The position numbers and the translations under genes were made by a program. From IMG/VR virus record IMGVR_UViG_3300037427_001348, positions 1 to 24,846 of that record: DNA of 24,846 nt, one strand, 5' to 3'. Source of the DNA: a virus. The notes under the pieces were generated by a model, which saw nothing but the letters and a program-made list of their open reading frames with translations, was not told where the DNA came from and did not search any database. This document shows positions 5,284 through 13,203 of this stretch, one piece after another (positions within the stretch are counted from its first letter, which is position 1; every line of letters starts with the position of its first letter).

Positions 5284-5789
5284 TTTTTGTAAGCAAAGGT
5301 TTTTCCTTTAATTTTAGTATCACCTTCTGGTGAAGTTTGACCTGGTTTAAATTTACCTGCTTTTATTCTTTTAACGTTTTTACCTTGACTATCTTTGCCG
5401 AGTCCACCTTTTCTAGTTGCTGATACTGTACCAGTTTTTTTAGTTTGTGTCAAGACCGCATCCTGACCATACTTCTTACCTAAAGATTTAATTGCTTTCT
5501 TAAATGCCTTCTTTCCCTTTTTACCAGAACTGACAACATGACTTCTCTCTTTAACCTTTGTGGTCTTACCAGTCTTATCATCCTTCTCATCCCATCTTCC
5601 AGATACCTTAGTAGCACCAGGAAGACCCTTACCCTTGATATCCTTATCTAACTGCTTTGCTCTTGCCTTATTTTCTTTCTTTGATTTGTCACCACGACTT
5701 CCAGAGATGACTGCTATACCCCCTTTATCTGATTTAGATTTTATTCTACTCAGACTACTTTCTTCTAAAAATTCCTTAAAAGTTTTCAT
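5280..5789 (-). CDS. Lys-rich basic protein, candidate internal head protein
   Basis: The start is taken at ATG 5787-5789 (169 aa); a GTG four codons upstream also fits. The N terminus MKTFKEFLEESSLSRIK closely resembles the capsid-targeting sequence of T4 internal proteins (T4 IPIII begins MKTYQEFIAEA), and LEE-S fits the gp21 protease rule (L/I-x-E, cut after Glu). The rest is extremely rich in Lys and Gly with almost no hydrophobic core, as expected for a DNA-binding packaged protein. An AATAAATA late-type box lies 21 nt upstream. I infer that it is loaded into the head, cleaved and perhaps injected with the DNA. The sequence proves only the motif and the charge; other small phage proteins share this N-terminal motif without known packaging. 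Confidence 0.75.
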   Translation of the reverse strand: MKTFKEFLEESSLSRIKSKSDKGGIAVISGSRGDKSKKENKARAKQLDKDIKGKGLPGATKVSGRWDEKDDKTGKTTKVKERSHVVSSGKKGKKAFKKAIKSLGKKYGQDAVLTQTKKTGTVSATRKGGLGKDSQGKNVKRIKAGKFKPGQTSPEGDTKIKGKTFAYKK

Positions 5790-5809
5790 TATCAGTGACA
5801 CTTTTTTAT

Positions 5810-5817
5810 TATTTATT
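5810..5817 (-). promoter_or_regulatory. Possible late promoter box (AATAAATA)
   Basis: The minus strand reads AATAAATA, one base from the T4 late box TATAAATA. It overlaps the stop of the 48-aa gene and ends 21 nt before the ATG of the Lys-rich protein. This would fit late expression of a packaged protein. The motif is short and AT-rich, so chance is a serious alternative. Confidence 0.35.
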
Positions 5818-5959
5818 CTTCTTCCTCATCATACCCATCAATTGGAATTCCCATTGATTTATATTTCAATTGGTTCCTAAGAAAAAGAACCTCCTCTCTG
5901 AGAAGAAGATTCTCTTGCTCAAGAATTTCTATATGATCTTGGTAGATAATTACGCTCAT
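5813..5959 (-). CDS. 48-aa coiled-coil micro-protein
   Basis: ATG 5957-5959 opens a 48-codon frame ending at TAA 5813-5815, filling the otherwise empty space between purC and the Lys-rich gene. Residues ~9-32 (HIEILEQENLLLREEVLFL and on) form an almost ideal leucine-zipper helix with hydrophobic residues at a/d spacing. The tail is acidic (GYDEEEE). No Shine-Dalgarno is evident. The coiled-coil pattern is very unlikely in random AT-rich sequence, so I regard it as a gene. It may dimerise or bind a partner; the partner is unknown. Confidence 0.65.
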   Translation of the reverse strand: MSVIIYQDHIEILEQENLLLREEVLFLRNQLKYKSMGIPIDGYDEEEE

Positions 5960-5975
5960 GAAATTATTTAATCAT

Positions 5976-6674
5976 TTAAGGATTGCTTAATTTTAATTTC
6001 TGTAAAATATCTTTATAAGCATCTACTATATTTCCTTCACCCTTCCTAAACAAATCTTTGTCAAAACTTTTACCTTCTTTCCAAAGACGCATTCCATCAG
6101 GTGATAGTTCATCAGCAAGGAGTAAATTTTTATCAGAATCATAACCAAACTCCAATTTAAAATCAACAAGTGTAAGACCTATTTCTTTAAAGGTCTTTGA
6201 TAAGATACCATTAACTTCTCTAGCAGTCTGTTCCATATCTCTTAATGGATAGTTACCCATTGCCCATATACGATTCTCTGTTAATAATGGGTCATTCTTT
6301 TCATCATCCTTCAAATACCACTCAACCAATGGCCACCCAAACTCAGTTCCTTCTTCAATGTTTGTCTCTCTGACTATAGAACCAGCAGCAACATTCCTCA
6401 CTACAACTTCTATAGGTATAATATCAACTCTCCTACAACACATAATTGCTACTGGATGCATGTTGATATAGTGAGTGCGTATACTATACTTCTCTAAATG
6501 TTCAAAAAGTAATTTAGAGATTTCACAACAAACCTGACCTTTACCTTCAGGAAAATCTACCATCCTACCATTACCAGCAGTAACCTTGTCCTCATATTGT
6601 ATAAGAACTTCTTCAGGTTCAGATGTACTGAATAATGTCTTGACTTTTCCTTGTATGATTTGTGTATTAGTCAT
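5976..6674 (-). CDS. purC: SAICAR synthetase (PurC)
   Basis: PurC joins aspartate to CAIR using ATP, a late step in making the purine ring. The 232-aa protein has the family landmarks in order: GKVKTLF (9-15), DKVTAGNG (29-36), VVRNVAAGSIVR (91-102), FKLEFG (172-177) and ADELSPDGMRLW (187-198). I start at ATG 6672-6674, which overlaps the previous stop by 8 nt and has AAGGGGG about 10 nt upstream. A longer in-frame start (6722) would add 16 residues without family resemblance. Length matches bacterial PurC (~237 aa). Cyanophages often carry purine genes, presumably to feed nucleotide supply during infection. Identification is secure. Confidence 0.95.
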   Translation of the reverse strand: MTNTQIIQGKVKTLFSTSEPEEVLIQYEDKVTAGNGRMVDFPEGKGQVCCEISKLLFEHLEKYSIRTHYINMHPVAIMCCRRVDIIPIEVVVRNVAAGSIVRETNIEEGTEFGWPLVEWYLKDDEKNDPLLTENRIWAMGNYPLRDMEQTAREVNGILSKTFKEIGLTLVDFKLEFGYDSDKNLLLADELSPDGMRLWKEGKSFDKDLFRKGEGNIVDAYKDILQKLKLSNP

Positions 6675-6855
6675 TGAGATTAAACCCCCTTTGTTGTTTC
6701 CACTGATTGTACATCTGACCATATATCATACCCTCATGCGATTTCAAATCTCTACCTGAAAGTATATCTATCTGTTGCTCAGATAAATCTTTTCTATTTT
6801 CCTTCAAGTAATTATTCTCCCAATTTGGAAGTTCTTCTTTCATTTTTGAATTCAT
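6667..6855 (-). CDS. 62-aa hypothetical protein
   Basis: A small hydrophilic protein rich in Glu, Lys and Asn. The sequence runs MNSKMKEELPNWENNYLKEN to a Gln/Trp-containing C terminus (YGQMYNQWKQQRGFNLND). No known domain, signal or membrane segment is visible. Its ATG overlaps the stop of the 130-aa gene (ATGA), and its end overlaps the PurC start by 8 nt. The packing supports a real gene; function unknown. Confidence 0.7.
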   Translation of the reverse strand: MNSKMKEELPNWENNYLKENRKDLSEQQIDILSGRDLKSHEGMIYGQMYNQWKQQRGFNLND

Positions 6856-7244
6856 TTGTTTTTCCTCAAAGGTACATCAATAGTCCATGATGATGATTCT
6901 AATTTAACTAAATCAAAGTTTTTCTTAAACTCTTTTTCTCTTTCTTTCTTTTCCTTCTCCATTGTTATGTCAAGAGATTCAATAGTTCTCTCACCATAAT
7001 GAGGTTTGTTTGGATCCTTTACTTCCATATAATCTAAGATAGCACCATCTACCATATAGTAGAGTGTATCCCAAGTGATATTATCTCTTAGTATGACTGC
7101 GATTCTATCCACATCATTCTCATCAAGATACTCACCTTTGTTTATCTCTGCAGAGTAATCTCCATATTGAGTCAAGAGTTTTGCTCTGATCTCTACCAAC
7201 TCATTAAGGTTGATAGTAATCTTCACGTCATCGTAAATTGCCAT
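6852..7244 (-). CDS. 130-aa hypothetical protein
   Basis: A soluble acidic protein. The N-terminal part (MAIYDDVKITINLNELVEIR) looks alpha/beta, a central part includes RIAVILRDNITWDTLYYMVDG, and residues ~94-110 are a run of Lys and Glu likely to form one long helix. It ends ESSSWTIDVPLRKNK. I do not recognise a family. The start follows the VWA gene stop by 2 nt, with a GGTGG about 9 nt before the ATG. It is probably made together with the VWA protein; any functional link is inference. Confidence 0.78.
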   Translation of the reverse strand: MAIYDDVKITINLNELVEIRAKLLTQYGDYSAEINKGEYLDENDVDRIAVILRDNITWDTLYYMVDGAILDYMEVKDPNKPHYGERTIESLDITMEKEKKEREKEFKKNFDLVKLESSSWTIDVPLRKNK

Positions 7245-7246
7245 AA

Positions 7247-9457
7247 TTAAGCCACCAAGTCAACAAATTCACCAAGAATCTTTTTATTTAATTTCTTGGT
7301 TTTAAGAGATTTAATAAAAGCACGTTTGATCTCTGTTTTAGATGCATCATCCTTTACTTCAAACTCATCATCATTTGATAAATCATTTGATGATAATCCA
7401 AAGTAAGTGTGATAACCAGAGTTCTTAATAGAGAAGCACTTCTCTTTTCTCCACCTTTTGTGTATTGTATCATATTCTGAACCATGTTGACAATACCTTC
7501 TAATAAATGATCCTGCATCTCTTGAACTCATTACTCTAATACCAATAAAATTACTATCTGGAAAATTATCTCTTAGATTTCTAAGATATACATCTGTAGA
7601 CTCATGATAACTCCATGACAATCTATATGTTTTACCAGTTTTACGATCACGTAAAAATGTATGATCTCCAGTTTCATTAGTTCCTAGATAGGGAGAATTT
7701 TCCCAGTCTCTTTGAACTTCACGATGATATCTTAGTGGGTATGCTTCACCATCAGTTAAAATAACACATTGAACCTTTTCAACTTTATTCTTCTCTTTAA
7801 ATTGTGGAATGATTTGATGAAGAGCTATTAATGATTCATTCAAAGGAGTTCCAGATAAAGAAAGTGATGATGGAGAATGATACCTAACACTATTACGGAA
7901 ACCATAAGCAACACGAAAAATATTTTTCATTTGTTGATCTAATGTTTTTCCATTTACATTACTTGTAAACATATTCAACAAAGAGAACCATCTACACACA
8001 TCCAATAAACCTTCCTTTGGTTCATATGCACAATCTTTCAGTTCACTATTATCATATCCAGGATGATTATTAGTGAAAGCATAAACATCAAAAGGTATAT
8101 TAACTTTCTTACAAAACCAAAGTAAGTTATAAAGTTGCTTTAAAGTATCTATCATTACATCAGACATTGACCCTGACCAATCAAGAATAAAAATTAACCC
8201 ATGATTTTTACCTTCAGGAATTACAGTTACTTTTTTGAAAAGGTCTTCATTGTACTTGTAAGTATGAAGTTTTGATGTATCCAAAACACCAGTCTTTGCA
8301 ACACTAGCACGAGCATATGCACTAGCAGATTTCTTACACTCAAACTCCTTTACAAGATAATTAACTTCTTTTTGTGCAGACTTTTTAAATTTTTCAAATT
8401 CTTTATCAACACCTTTAAGACCATGAACTGGCATCCATCTATAATATTTTGCCTCCATTTCCTCCCGATTTATTTCATCATCATCTTCTGCCTTAGCAGA
8501 ATCACTTAATAGATACTCATCCCAACATTGCTGACATTCATCATGAATATGCTTATTAGAAATAAGAACCTCTTCCAATTTTAACTTAGGAATTTCAACA
8601 TATACATTATCTCTACCACCTTTACCAACCAAATCTTTTATAGCATTTGCTAATGCATCAGCAGTTTTTACTTCTGGTTCAGAATTCTCACTTCCCCTAG
8701 TTCCTGCTGATGTAGGTTTTTGAGGAGAACCAGTATTAGTACTATCAGATTGTTGCTCATCAAATCCCTGCTCAGATGATTCTGGTTGATGGTCAAGGTC
8801 AACTTCTTCCTTTTCCTCAGTCTTCTCAGAATTATCTAATGATGTCCCACCACCTTGAGTAGGTTGCATTTCAACATTTCCTTCTACTTCCTCTTGAGCA
8901 TCTTCTTCTTGTTGCTGCTTACAATAATCATAGAGAACTTTAGAAGCATCTAATACTTCTTCAAAGGTTTCACACTTTTCAACTAAAGAGACAATCTCCT
9001 TCTCAGCATCTGAAAAAGATATATTAACGAACGAACCAATCTTAAAGTATAAATTAACCCTATCAGCAAGATTAAGAGTATCAATATCTTTATCATCTAT
9101 CTCAAAAAAATCATTATCATTGAGTTCATTATATCCCCTAAAGAAAGTTTTTGCAATACCAGCATACTTTCTTCTCATCAACTTTTCAATTCTAGCATCC
9201 TCAACAATATTCACAAATGGTTGTGGAATCTTATGAGTCTTTGTCCAATCAACATCTGGTGTGAATAATGCATGTCCTACTTCATGTGCCACCAAAGAAT
9301 CATATATGTTGTTAGATGCCTTTTCCCATACTGGTAATGTCAAAACACGAGTATGAACATTAAATTCTGCTGTCTCTACTTGCTTATGCTCTACTACAAG
9401 GTCTTCAGTAGCAAGTAATTTTGCGAGTTGTGACTTGATTTCGTGCTTAACTGCCAT
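7247..9457 (-). CDS. CobT-like protein: HExxH peptidase-like domain plus VWA domain
   Basis: A 736-aa protein in three parts. Residues 1-180 hold a zinc-peptidase-like motif HEVGHALF (58-65) followed by VNIVEDARIEKL (82-93), where a Glu could be the third metal ligand. Residues ~181-265 are an acidic Gln/Ser-rich linker with little order. The C-terminal part is a von Willebrand A domain with DWSGS (426-430), a later SGTPLNES threonine and VILTDGE, which together make a complete MIDAS metal site. This layout matches CobT and related partners of MoxR ATPases, and a MoxR/CobS-like ATPase is encoded at 3872-4969. Cyanophage copies are often called CobT or peptidase. Substrate unknown; remodelling of a phage or host protein is more plausible to me than cobalt insertion. 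Confidence 0.88.
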   Translation of the reverse strand: MAVKHEIKSQLAKLLATEDLVVEHKQVETAEFNVHTRVLTLPVWEKASNNIYDSLVAHEVGHALFTPDVDWTKTHKIPQPFVNIVEDARIEKLMRRKYAGIAKTFFRGYNELNDNDFFEIDDKDIDTLNLADRVNLYFKIGSFVNISFSDAEKEIVSLVEKCETFEEVLDASKVLYDYCKQQQEEDAQEEVEGNVEMQPTQGGGTSLDNSEKTEEKEEVDLDHQPESSEQGFDEQQSDSTNTGSPQKPTSAGTRGSENSEPEVKTADALANAIKDLVGKGGRDNVYVEIPKLKLEEVLISNKHIHDECQQCWDEYLLSDSAKAEDDDEINREEMEAKYYRWMPVHGLKGVDKEFEKFKKSAQKEVNYLVKEFECKKSASAYARASVAKTGVLDTSKLHTYKYNEDLFKKVTVIPEGKNHGLIFILDWSGSMSDVMIDTLKQLYNLLWFCKKVNIPFDVYAFTNNHPGYDNSELKDCAYEPKEGLLDVCRWFSLLNMFTSNVNGKTLDQQMKNIFRVAYGFRNSVRYHSPSSLSLSGTPLNESLIALHQIIPQFKEKNKVEKVQCVILTDGEAYPLRYHREVQRDWENSPYLGTNETGDHTFLRDRKTGKTYRLSWSYHESTDVYLRNLRDNFPDSNFIGIRVMSSRDAGSFIRRYCQHGSEYDTIHKRWRKEKCFSIKNSGYHTYFGLSSNDLSNDDEFEVKDDASKTEIKRAFIKSLKTKKLNKKILGEFVDLVA

Positions 9458-9627
9458 AAGTCTTTTCGTTTGTTGAACCTATTATAAGACGAAACCCCTC
9501 GATTTGAGGGGTTCTGTAGACGCTTTATCAACTGTCTGCGTCTTTCTCTTGCAGCACGTAGTGCCTGTGGTTTAAGTTTTCGTTTCGGTGGCTTACCCGA
9601 ATTGTGTTGCCAGTTAGGTTTGTTCAT
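9394..9627 (-). CDS. Arg/Lys-rich small protein, 77 codons
   Basis: The frame begins MNKPNWQHNSGKPPKRKLKP and continues with a strongly basic helix, ALRAARERRRQLIKRLQ, so nucleic-acid binding is plausible. The start overlaps the oxygenase stop by 4 nt. From about residue 38 the frame runs through a hairpin, a TATAAT box and 64 nt of the VWA gene in another phase. The last ~22 residues are therefore constrained by another gene and may be dispensable. The N-terminal part looks like a genuine protein; the exact functional C terminus is uncertain. Confidence 0.6.
   Translation of the reverse strand: MNKPNWQHNSGKPPKRKLKPQALRAARERRRQLIKRLQNPSNRGVSSYNRFNKRKDLWQLSTKSSHNSQNYLLLKTL
9481..9513 (-). promoter_or_regulatory. 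Hairpin followed by a -10-like box before the VWA gene
   Basis: On the minus strand, AACCCCTC and GAGGGGTT form an 8-bp stem with a 5-nt loop (9493-9513). Only three T follow, so it is a weak terminator at best. TATAAT lies at 9481-9486, 24 nt before the VWA start. The arrangement resembles the two terminator/-10 pairs at 4994-5028 and 17183-17228. The hairpin lies inside the Arg-rich gene. Confidence 0.5.
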
Positions 9628-10205
9628 CGGTAATTGTATGATGAGTCTAAAAAATCACAAAATCCACTTGGCATAAAATTCATAGCAAGTGAATGACGAT
9701 CATGATTGGTCTCATTCTCCTTAATATAATGCCTTATATTACCAGGAATCAATAGCATATGTCCCATTTTTGCTGAAAACCCAACATTTCCTGAAGGAAT
9801 TAAACCAAAATCTGTTGTATTCCATGGAACATGAATTTGTGGACTTTCTTTTTCCACAACAAGTTTAGAACAATCATCTTGAAAATAAAAAATACCACTA
9901 TAAAAGGAGTTTACATGATAATGGTTTCTACCACTAGTATTGGGTTTAACACGAGTAAACCAACTGGTGGACATTTTTAAAGGAACCTGATATTGATGAT
10001 CCTTTAAAGCATCATTTACAACATCATTAAACTTCTTAGCAAGTTTCTTATTTTTCTTTAATGTAAAATTACTATCGTTAACATTAACATCCGAATCTAT
10101 CCAATTTGCTTTATCAAATTCAAGTAATACATCATCAATTAATTCAGGACATTCCACATCATAAATCAATGTTGGAAATAATGGTATCATTTTAGATTTA
10201 TTCAT
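9624..10205 (-). CDS. 2-oxoglutarate/Fe(II) oxygenase-like protein
   Basis: A 193-aa protein resembling the phage 2OG-Fe(II) oxygenase family (2OG-FeII_Oxy_5 type). It starts PLFPTLIYDVECPE, typical of that group. The core has NHYHVNSFYSGIFYF (about 95-109, candidate metal His residues) and, near the end, MLLIPGNIRHYIKEN with a second His, then HDRHSLAMNF, where the Arg would bind 2-oxoglutarate. A classic HxD is replaced by HYHVN, so I cannot name the exact ligands. Such enzymes hydroxylate protein, nucleic acid or small molecules; the substrate is unknown. The ATG overlaps the gp46 stop (ATGA); a second ATG five codons later is possible. Confidence 0.8.
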   Translation of the reverse strand: MNKSKMIPLFPTLIYDVECPELIDDVLLEFDKANWIDSDVNVNDSNFTLKKNKKLAKKFNDVVNDALKDHQYQVPLKMSTSWFTRVKPNTSGRNHYHVNSFYSGIFYFQDDCSKLVVEKESPQIHVPWNTTDFGLIPSGNVGFSAKMGHMLLIPGNIRHYIKENETNHDRHSLAMNFMPSGFCDFLDSSYNYR

Positions 10206-11914
10206 GAAACCATTCTACTAAATCCCTTTATCTTATCAAATTTTATTATATTGTCAAACTTGTCATTAAGGTCAGTCTTATGGGATATAACAAAAATATT
10301 TGCACCCTTTATTATATATCTAATAATCTTAAGAAATTCTTCTGTTCCAAACCCATCAAGAGAACTATCAAATACCTCATCCATAATAAGAAGATTGGTA
10401 TTCACAGAGTTCTTTACCCTAGCCACCTCTCTCCATGTAAAGAGTAATGCTAAGTCAATCCTCATCTTCTCACCTTCACTGAATGATGAATATGAGAAGT
10501 CTTCGTGAATCGGTGATTGTACCGTCTCATTAAACTCCTCATCTAATGTAAAATTGATATAGAAATCCATCAACTGAAGGTAACGATTTACCTGTTGATT
10601 AATAAGTGGTAGATACTTCTTGATTATTTTTGTCTTAACTCCATCATCCCTCAACAAAGAATAGGCAAAATCGTAGTGATTAATATCTTCCTTTTTCTCT
10701 GATAGGTCTTCGATTGTTTGTTGGAGGTTCTCTTTAAACTCTGCTAACTTCTCATGCTCAGTATTTCTGTTTTTAAATTGTTCGGTAATTCTTTGAACTT
10801 CTTCTTCAAGATCTCGGATTTGTCTTTGATTGAGACTGATTCGAGTATTGTTTTGAGAAATGCCATGGTTGAGTTGAGTAATCTCCTTAGATAATTTGGT
10901 AAACTGATATTCTCTATCCTTTTCTTTTTGAATTGCTTCCTCCAGTTCTTTATAACCAGATTGCAACTCCTTTGCTTTATCTTGAACATCAGCAATTCTA
11001 TTTACACGAAACTCTTCTTCTATATCCTGAGTGCAGGTAGGGCAAACCATATTATCTGTGAAAAACTTATGTTCTTTGGTAATTGTTGCTACTTTTTGAG
11101 TAATTTTACCCTTAAGATTATTAAGTTTCACTAACTTTTCACCAGCACCAGCAACAACTTCTTGCTCCTTAAGTAAGTCTGATATATCTGCTTCAACAAG
11201 TCCATTTTTTTCCATATGAGTATCATTTTCAATACTCAATGTTTTAATCTTTTGCTTATTATTTTCAATATTATTATTACCCTGCTCTTCCAATTCCTTA
11301 ATAAAATTCTTTTGCATAGACATCTTATCTTTAAGATTATCTTTCTTCAAATCTAAAGACTTAATTTTATCCTTTTGTGTTCTAATCTTTTCTTTAATCA
11401 AACTATTCATAGCCGAGAATATACGTATGTCCAGTAAATCCTCAATAACATCTCTACGATTAGAACCACTCAATTGCATAAAGGGTACAAAAGTGCTACT
11501 ACCCAGGATTACAATTTGAGTAAAGGACTTATAATTTACTTTTAATATAGTATCTTCTAATATTTTTTGATTCGTTCTATCATCAGCTTGTTTGTGAAGT
11601 GGATTGCCATCAACTTCAATATCAAATATATTAGGTTTAATTCCTCTTCTTACAAGATACTCACGATTATTAACATTAAATTCTATTTCAACAATACAAT
11701 CCTTTTCATTAACAGTATTAATCAACTGCCCCTTATTAATTTTACGAAATGGTTTATTAAATAAGGCAAAGGTAAGTGCATCCAACATGGTAGATTTACC
11801 AGCACCATTAGTACCTACTATCAAATTAGTATTATGCTCAAGAAAATTAATTTCAGACCAGTTATTACCAGTACTTAAGAAATTTTTCCACTTTATATTT
11901 TTGAAAGTAATCAT
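10202..11914 (-). CDS. 46: Recombination nuclease subunit gp46 (SbcC/Rad50-like)
   Basis: A 570-aa SMC-type ATPase, partner of gp47 in the T4 end-resection nuclease that makes 3' tails for recombination-dependent replication and degrades host DNA. Visible parts: Walker A GTNGAGKS (34-41), a Q-loop region near ILGSSTFVPF (137-146), long coiled coils (~165-290 and ~300-410), the zinc hook CPTC (291-294), signature FSEGEK (478-483) and Walker B LLIMDE (508-513) with the D-loop SLDGF. T4 gp46 is 560 aa. The start overlaps the DUF3110-like stop by 3 nt (ATGA). Confidence 0.96.
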   Translation of the reverse strand: MITFKNIKWKNFLSTGNNWSEINFLEHNTNLIVGTNGAGKSTMLDALTFALFNKPFRKINKGQLINTVNEKDCIVEIEFNVNNREYLVRRGIKPNIFDIEVDGNPLHKQADDRTNQKILEDTILKVNYKSFTQIVILGSSTFVPFMQLSGSNRRDVIEDLLDIRIFSAMNSLIKEKIRTQKDKIKSLDLKKDNLKDKMSMQKNFIKELEEQGNNNIENNKQKIKTLSIENDTHMEKNGLVEADISDLLKEQEVVAGAGEKLVKLNNLKGKITQKVATITKEHKFFTDNMVCPTCTQDIEEEFRVNRIADVQDKAKELQSGYKELEEAIQKEKDREYQFTKLSKEITQLNHGISQNNTRISLNQRQIRDLEEEVQRITEQFKNRNTEHEKLAEFKENLQQTIEDLSEKKEDINHYDFAYSLLRDDGVKTKIIKKYLPLINQQVNRYLQLMDFYINFTLDEEFNETVQSPIHEDFSYSSFSEGEKMRIDLALLFTWREVARVKNSVNTNLLIMDEVFDSSLDGFGTEEFLKIIRYIIKGANIFVISHKTDLNDKFDNIIKFDKIKGFSRMVS

Positions 11915-12168
11915 CTTTTAGGGGGAATCACAAAATCATCAGGGGTAATTACAGCATATTTGTAATTATGTTGTTTACATGTTTTTATTGCAAGTTCATC
12001 ATCAACCTCAATAACATCCATTTCTCTATCTTCTTGATCCTCTAACATCATAGCATATCTTTCAGCATCATCTTCTTTTTCAAATAAAAATAAAACTTGA
12101 TTACCATATCTGTCATCAACAGCATAGGCACCCTCACCTTTATTTTCTTTAAGAGTAAGAAGATACAT
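11911..12168 (-). CDS. DUF3110-like protein between gp47 and gp46
   Basis: An 85-aa acidic protein. MYLLTLKENKGEGAYAVDD is followed by QVLFLFEKEDDAERYAMMLE (about 25-44), then VIEVDDELAIKTCKQHNYKY and a C-terminal ITPDDFVIPPKR. The pattern of a strand, FE.EDDA.RYA..LE, and a late PP matches my recollection of DUF3110, a family known from cyanobacteria and plastids. No biochemical role is known to me. It follows gp47 with no spacer and overlaps gp46. It is therefore likely made with the nuclease and might modulate it, but that is inferred from position only. Confidence 0.75.
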   Translation of the reverse strand: MYLLTLKENKGEGAYAVDDRYGNQVLFLFEKEDDAERYAMMLEDQEDREMDVIEVDDELAIKTCKQHNYKYAVITPDDFVIPPKR

Positions 12169-13203
12169 TTATTCTACCTCGCAAGCTTGCCTATAAAGAT
12201 CCTGAAAAATACCTTTAATGATATGTTTATCAAATTCAAATTCCGATTCATCAATATATCGATTCAATATTGATAATGTATTTTCATCTTCATCTATATC
12301 AAAATCTTCACTCTCCTGAATATCAAAATTCTCAATTATCTTTAAATCTTGTACACCAACTGAATAGAGTTTATCGAGAAATGTATCAAACATATTCTGA
12401 TCAGTCTTTTTACGAACAATTACCTTTACAATCTTATTTTCATATTGAGTAGCATTAAACAACTTATGATTAGTATCTTCATAGTATATGTTATAAAATA
12501 ATTTATAAGGATTGTTAATTGGAGTATGTTCCAAAGTCTCTGTATCAAATAAATGAAACCCTCTAGGGTCATTCACATCATTCCAAAACATCTCATATGG
12601 ATTACCAAGATAATAAATCTGACCATCATCTGAACGAGTATGAAAATGACCAGAATAAACTTTTTCAAACTTATTAAAAGTTTTCACATCCATCCCATTT
12701 TCCATAAGATGACCACGAGTAGCCTTAAATCCATTTACTTCAAGATGACCCATGGCAATCTTTGCCTTAGTCTTTTTAATTAATTTCTCAGTTTCTTCAA
12801 AGTTCTCAGAATTAATCCAAGGTAAAAGAAGAATCTTTAATTTATCTAAAGAAATTTCTGTTGCTTTTGAGTACGTCTTAATGTTTTCATAATCTTTTAA
12901 TAAAAGTTCTGGAGAATTGACATTATTGGTATTCTTATAATAACAATCATGATTTCCGATAAGAGCATGAACATTATATTTTTTAAGAGGTTCAAATACT
13001 ACTCTCTTCGACCACTCAAGACTTTGCAAGTCTATTGCCTTACGACTATCGAATATATCACCCATATGAATGATAGTATCTATCTTATGCTCTTCTAAAG
13101 ACGGAAAGAAGACATTCTTATAGAATAGTTCAAAATAATCGTGAAGATGCTTAGAACCTTTCCTAGCCCCATAGTGGGTATCGGTAATAATAGCTAATCT
13201 CAT
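12169..13203 (-). CDS. 47: Recombination endonuclease subunit gp47 (Mre11/SbcD-like)
   Basis: A 344-aa calcineurin-type metallophosphoesterase, the nuclease subunit that pairs with gp46. Metal-binding motifs are in order: DTHYG (8-12), GDIFDSRK (48-55), GNHD (83-86), GHLEVNG, and SGHFHTRSD further on. T4 gp47 is 339 aa, so this one is complete. Its ATG overlaps the gp55 stop (ATGA), linking sigma factor and nuclease expression. The C-terminal part, rich in acidic residues, would contact gp46. Identification is secure. Confidence 0.96.
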   Translation of the reverse strand: MRLAIITDTHYGARKGSKHLHDYFELFYKNVFFPSLEEHKIDTIIHMGDIFDSRKAIDLQSLEWSKRVVFEPLKKYNVHALIGNHDCYYKNTNNVNSPELLLKDYENIKTYSKATEISLDKLKILLLPWINSENFEETEKLIKKTKAKIAMGHLEVNGFKATRGHLMENGMDVKTFNKFEKVYSGHFHTRSDDGQIYYLGNPYEMFWNDVNDPRGFHLFDTETLEHTPINNPYKLFYNIYYEDTNHKLFNATQYENKIVKVIVRKKTDQNMFDTFLDKLYSVGVQDLKIIENFDIQESEDFDIDEDENTLSILNRYIDESEFEFDKHIIKGIFQDLYRQACEVE

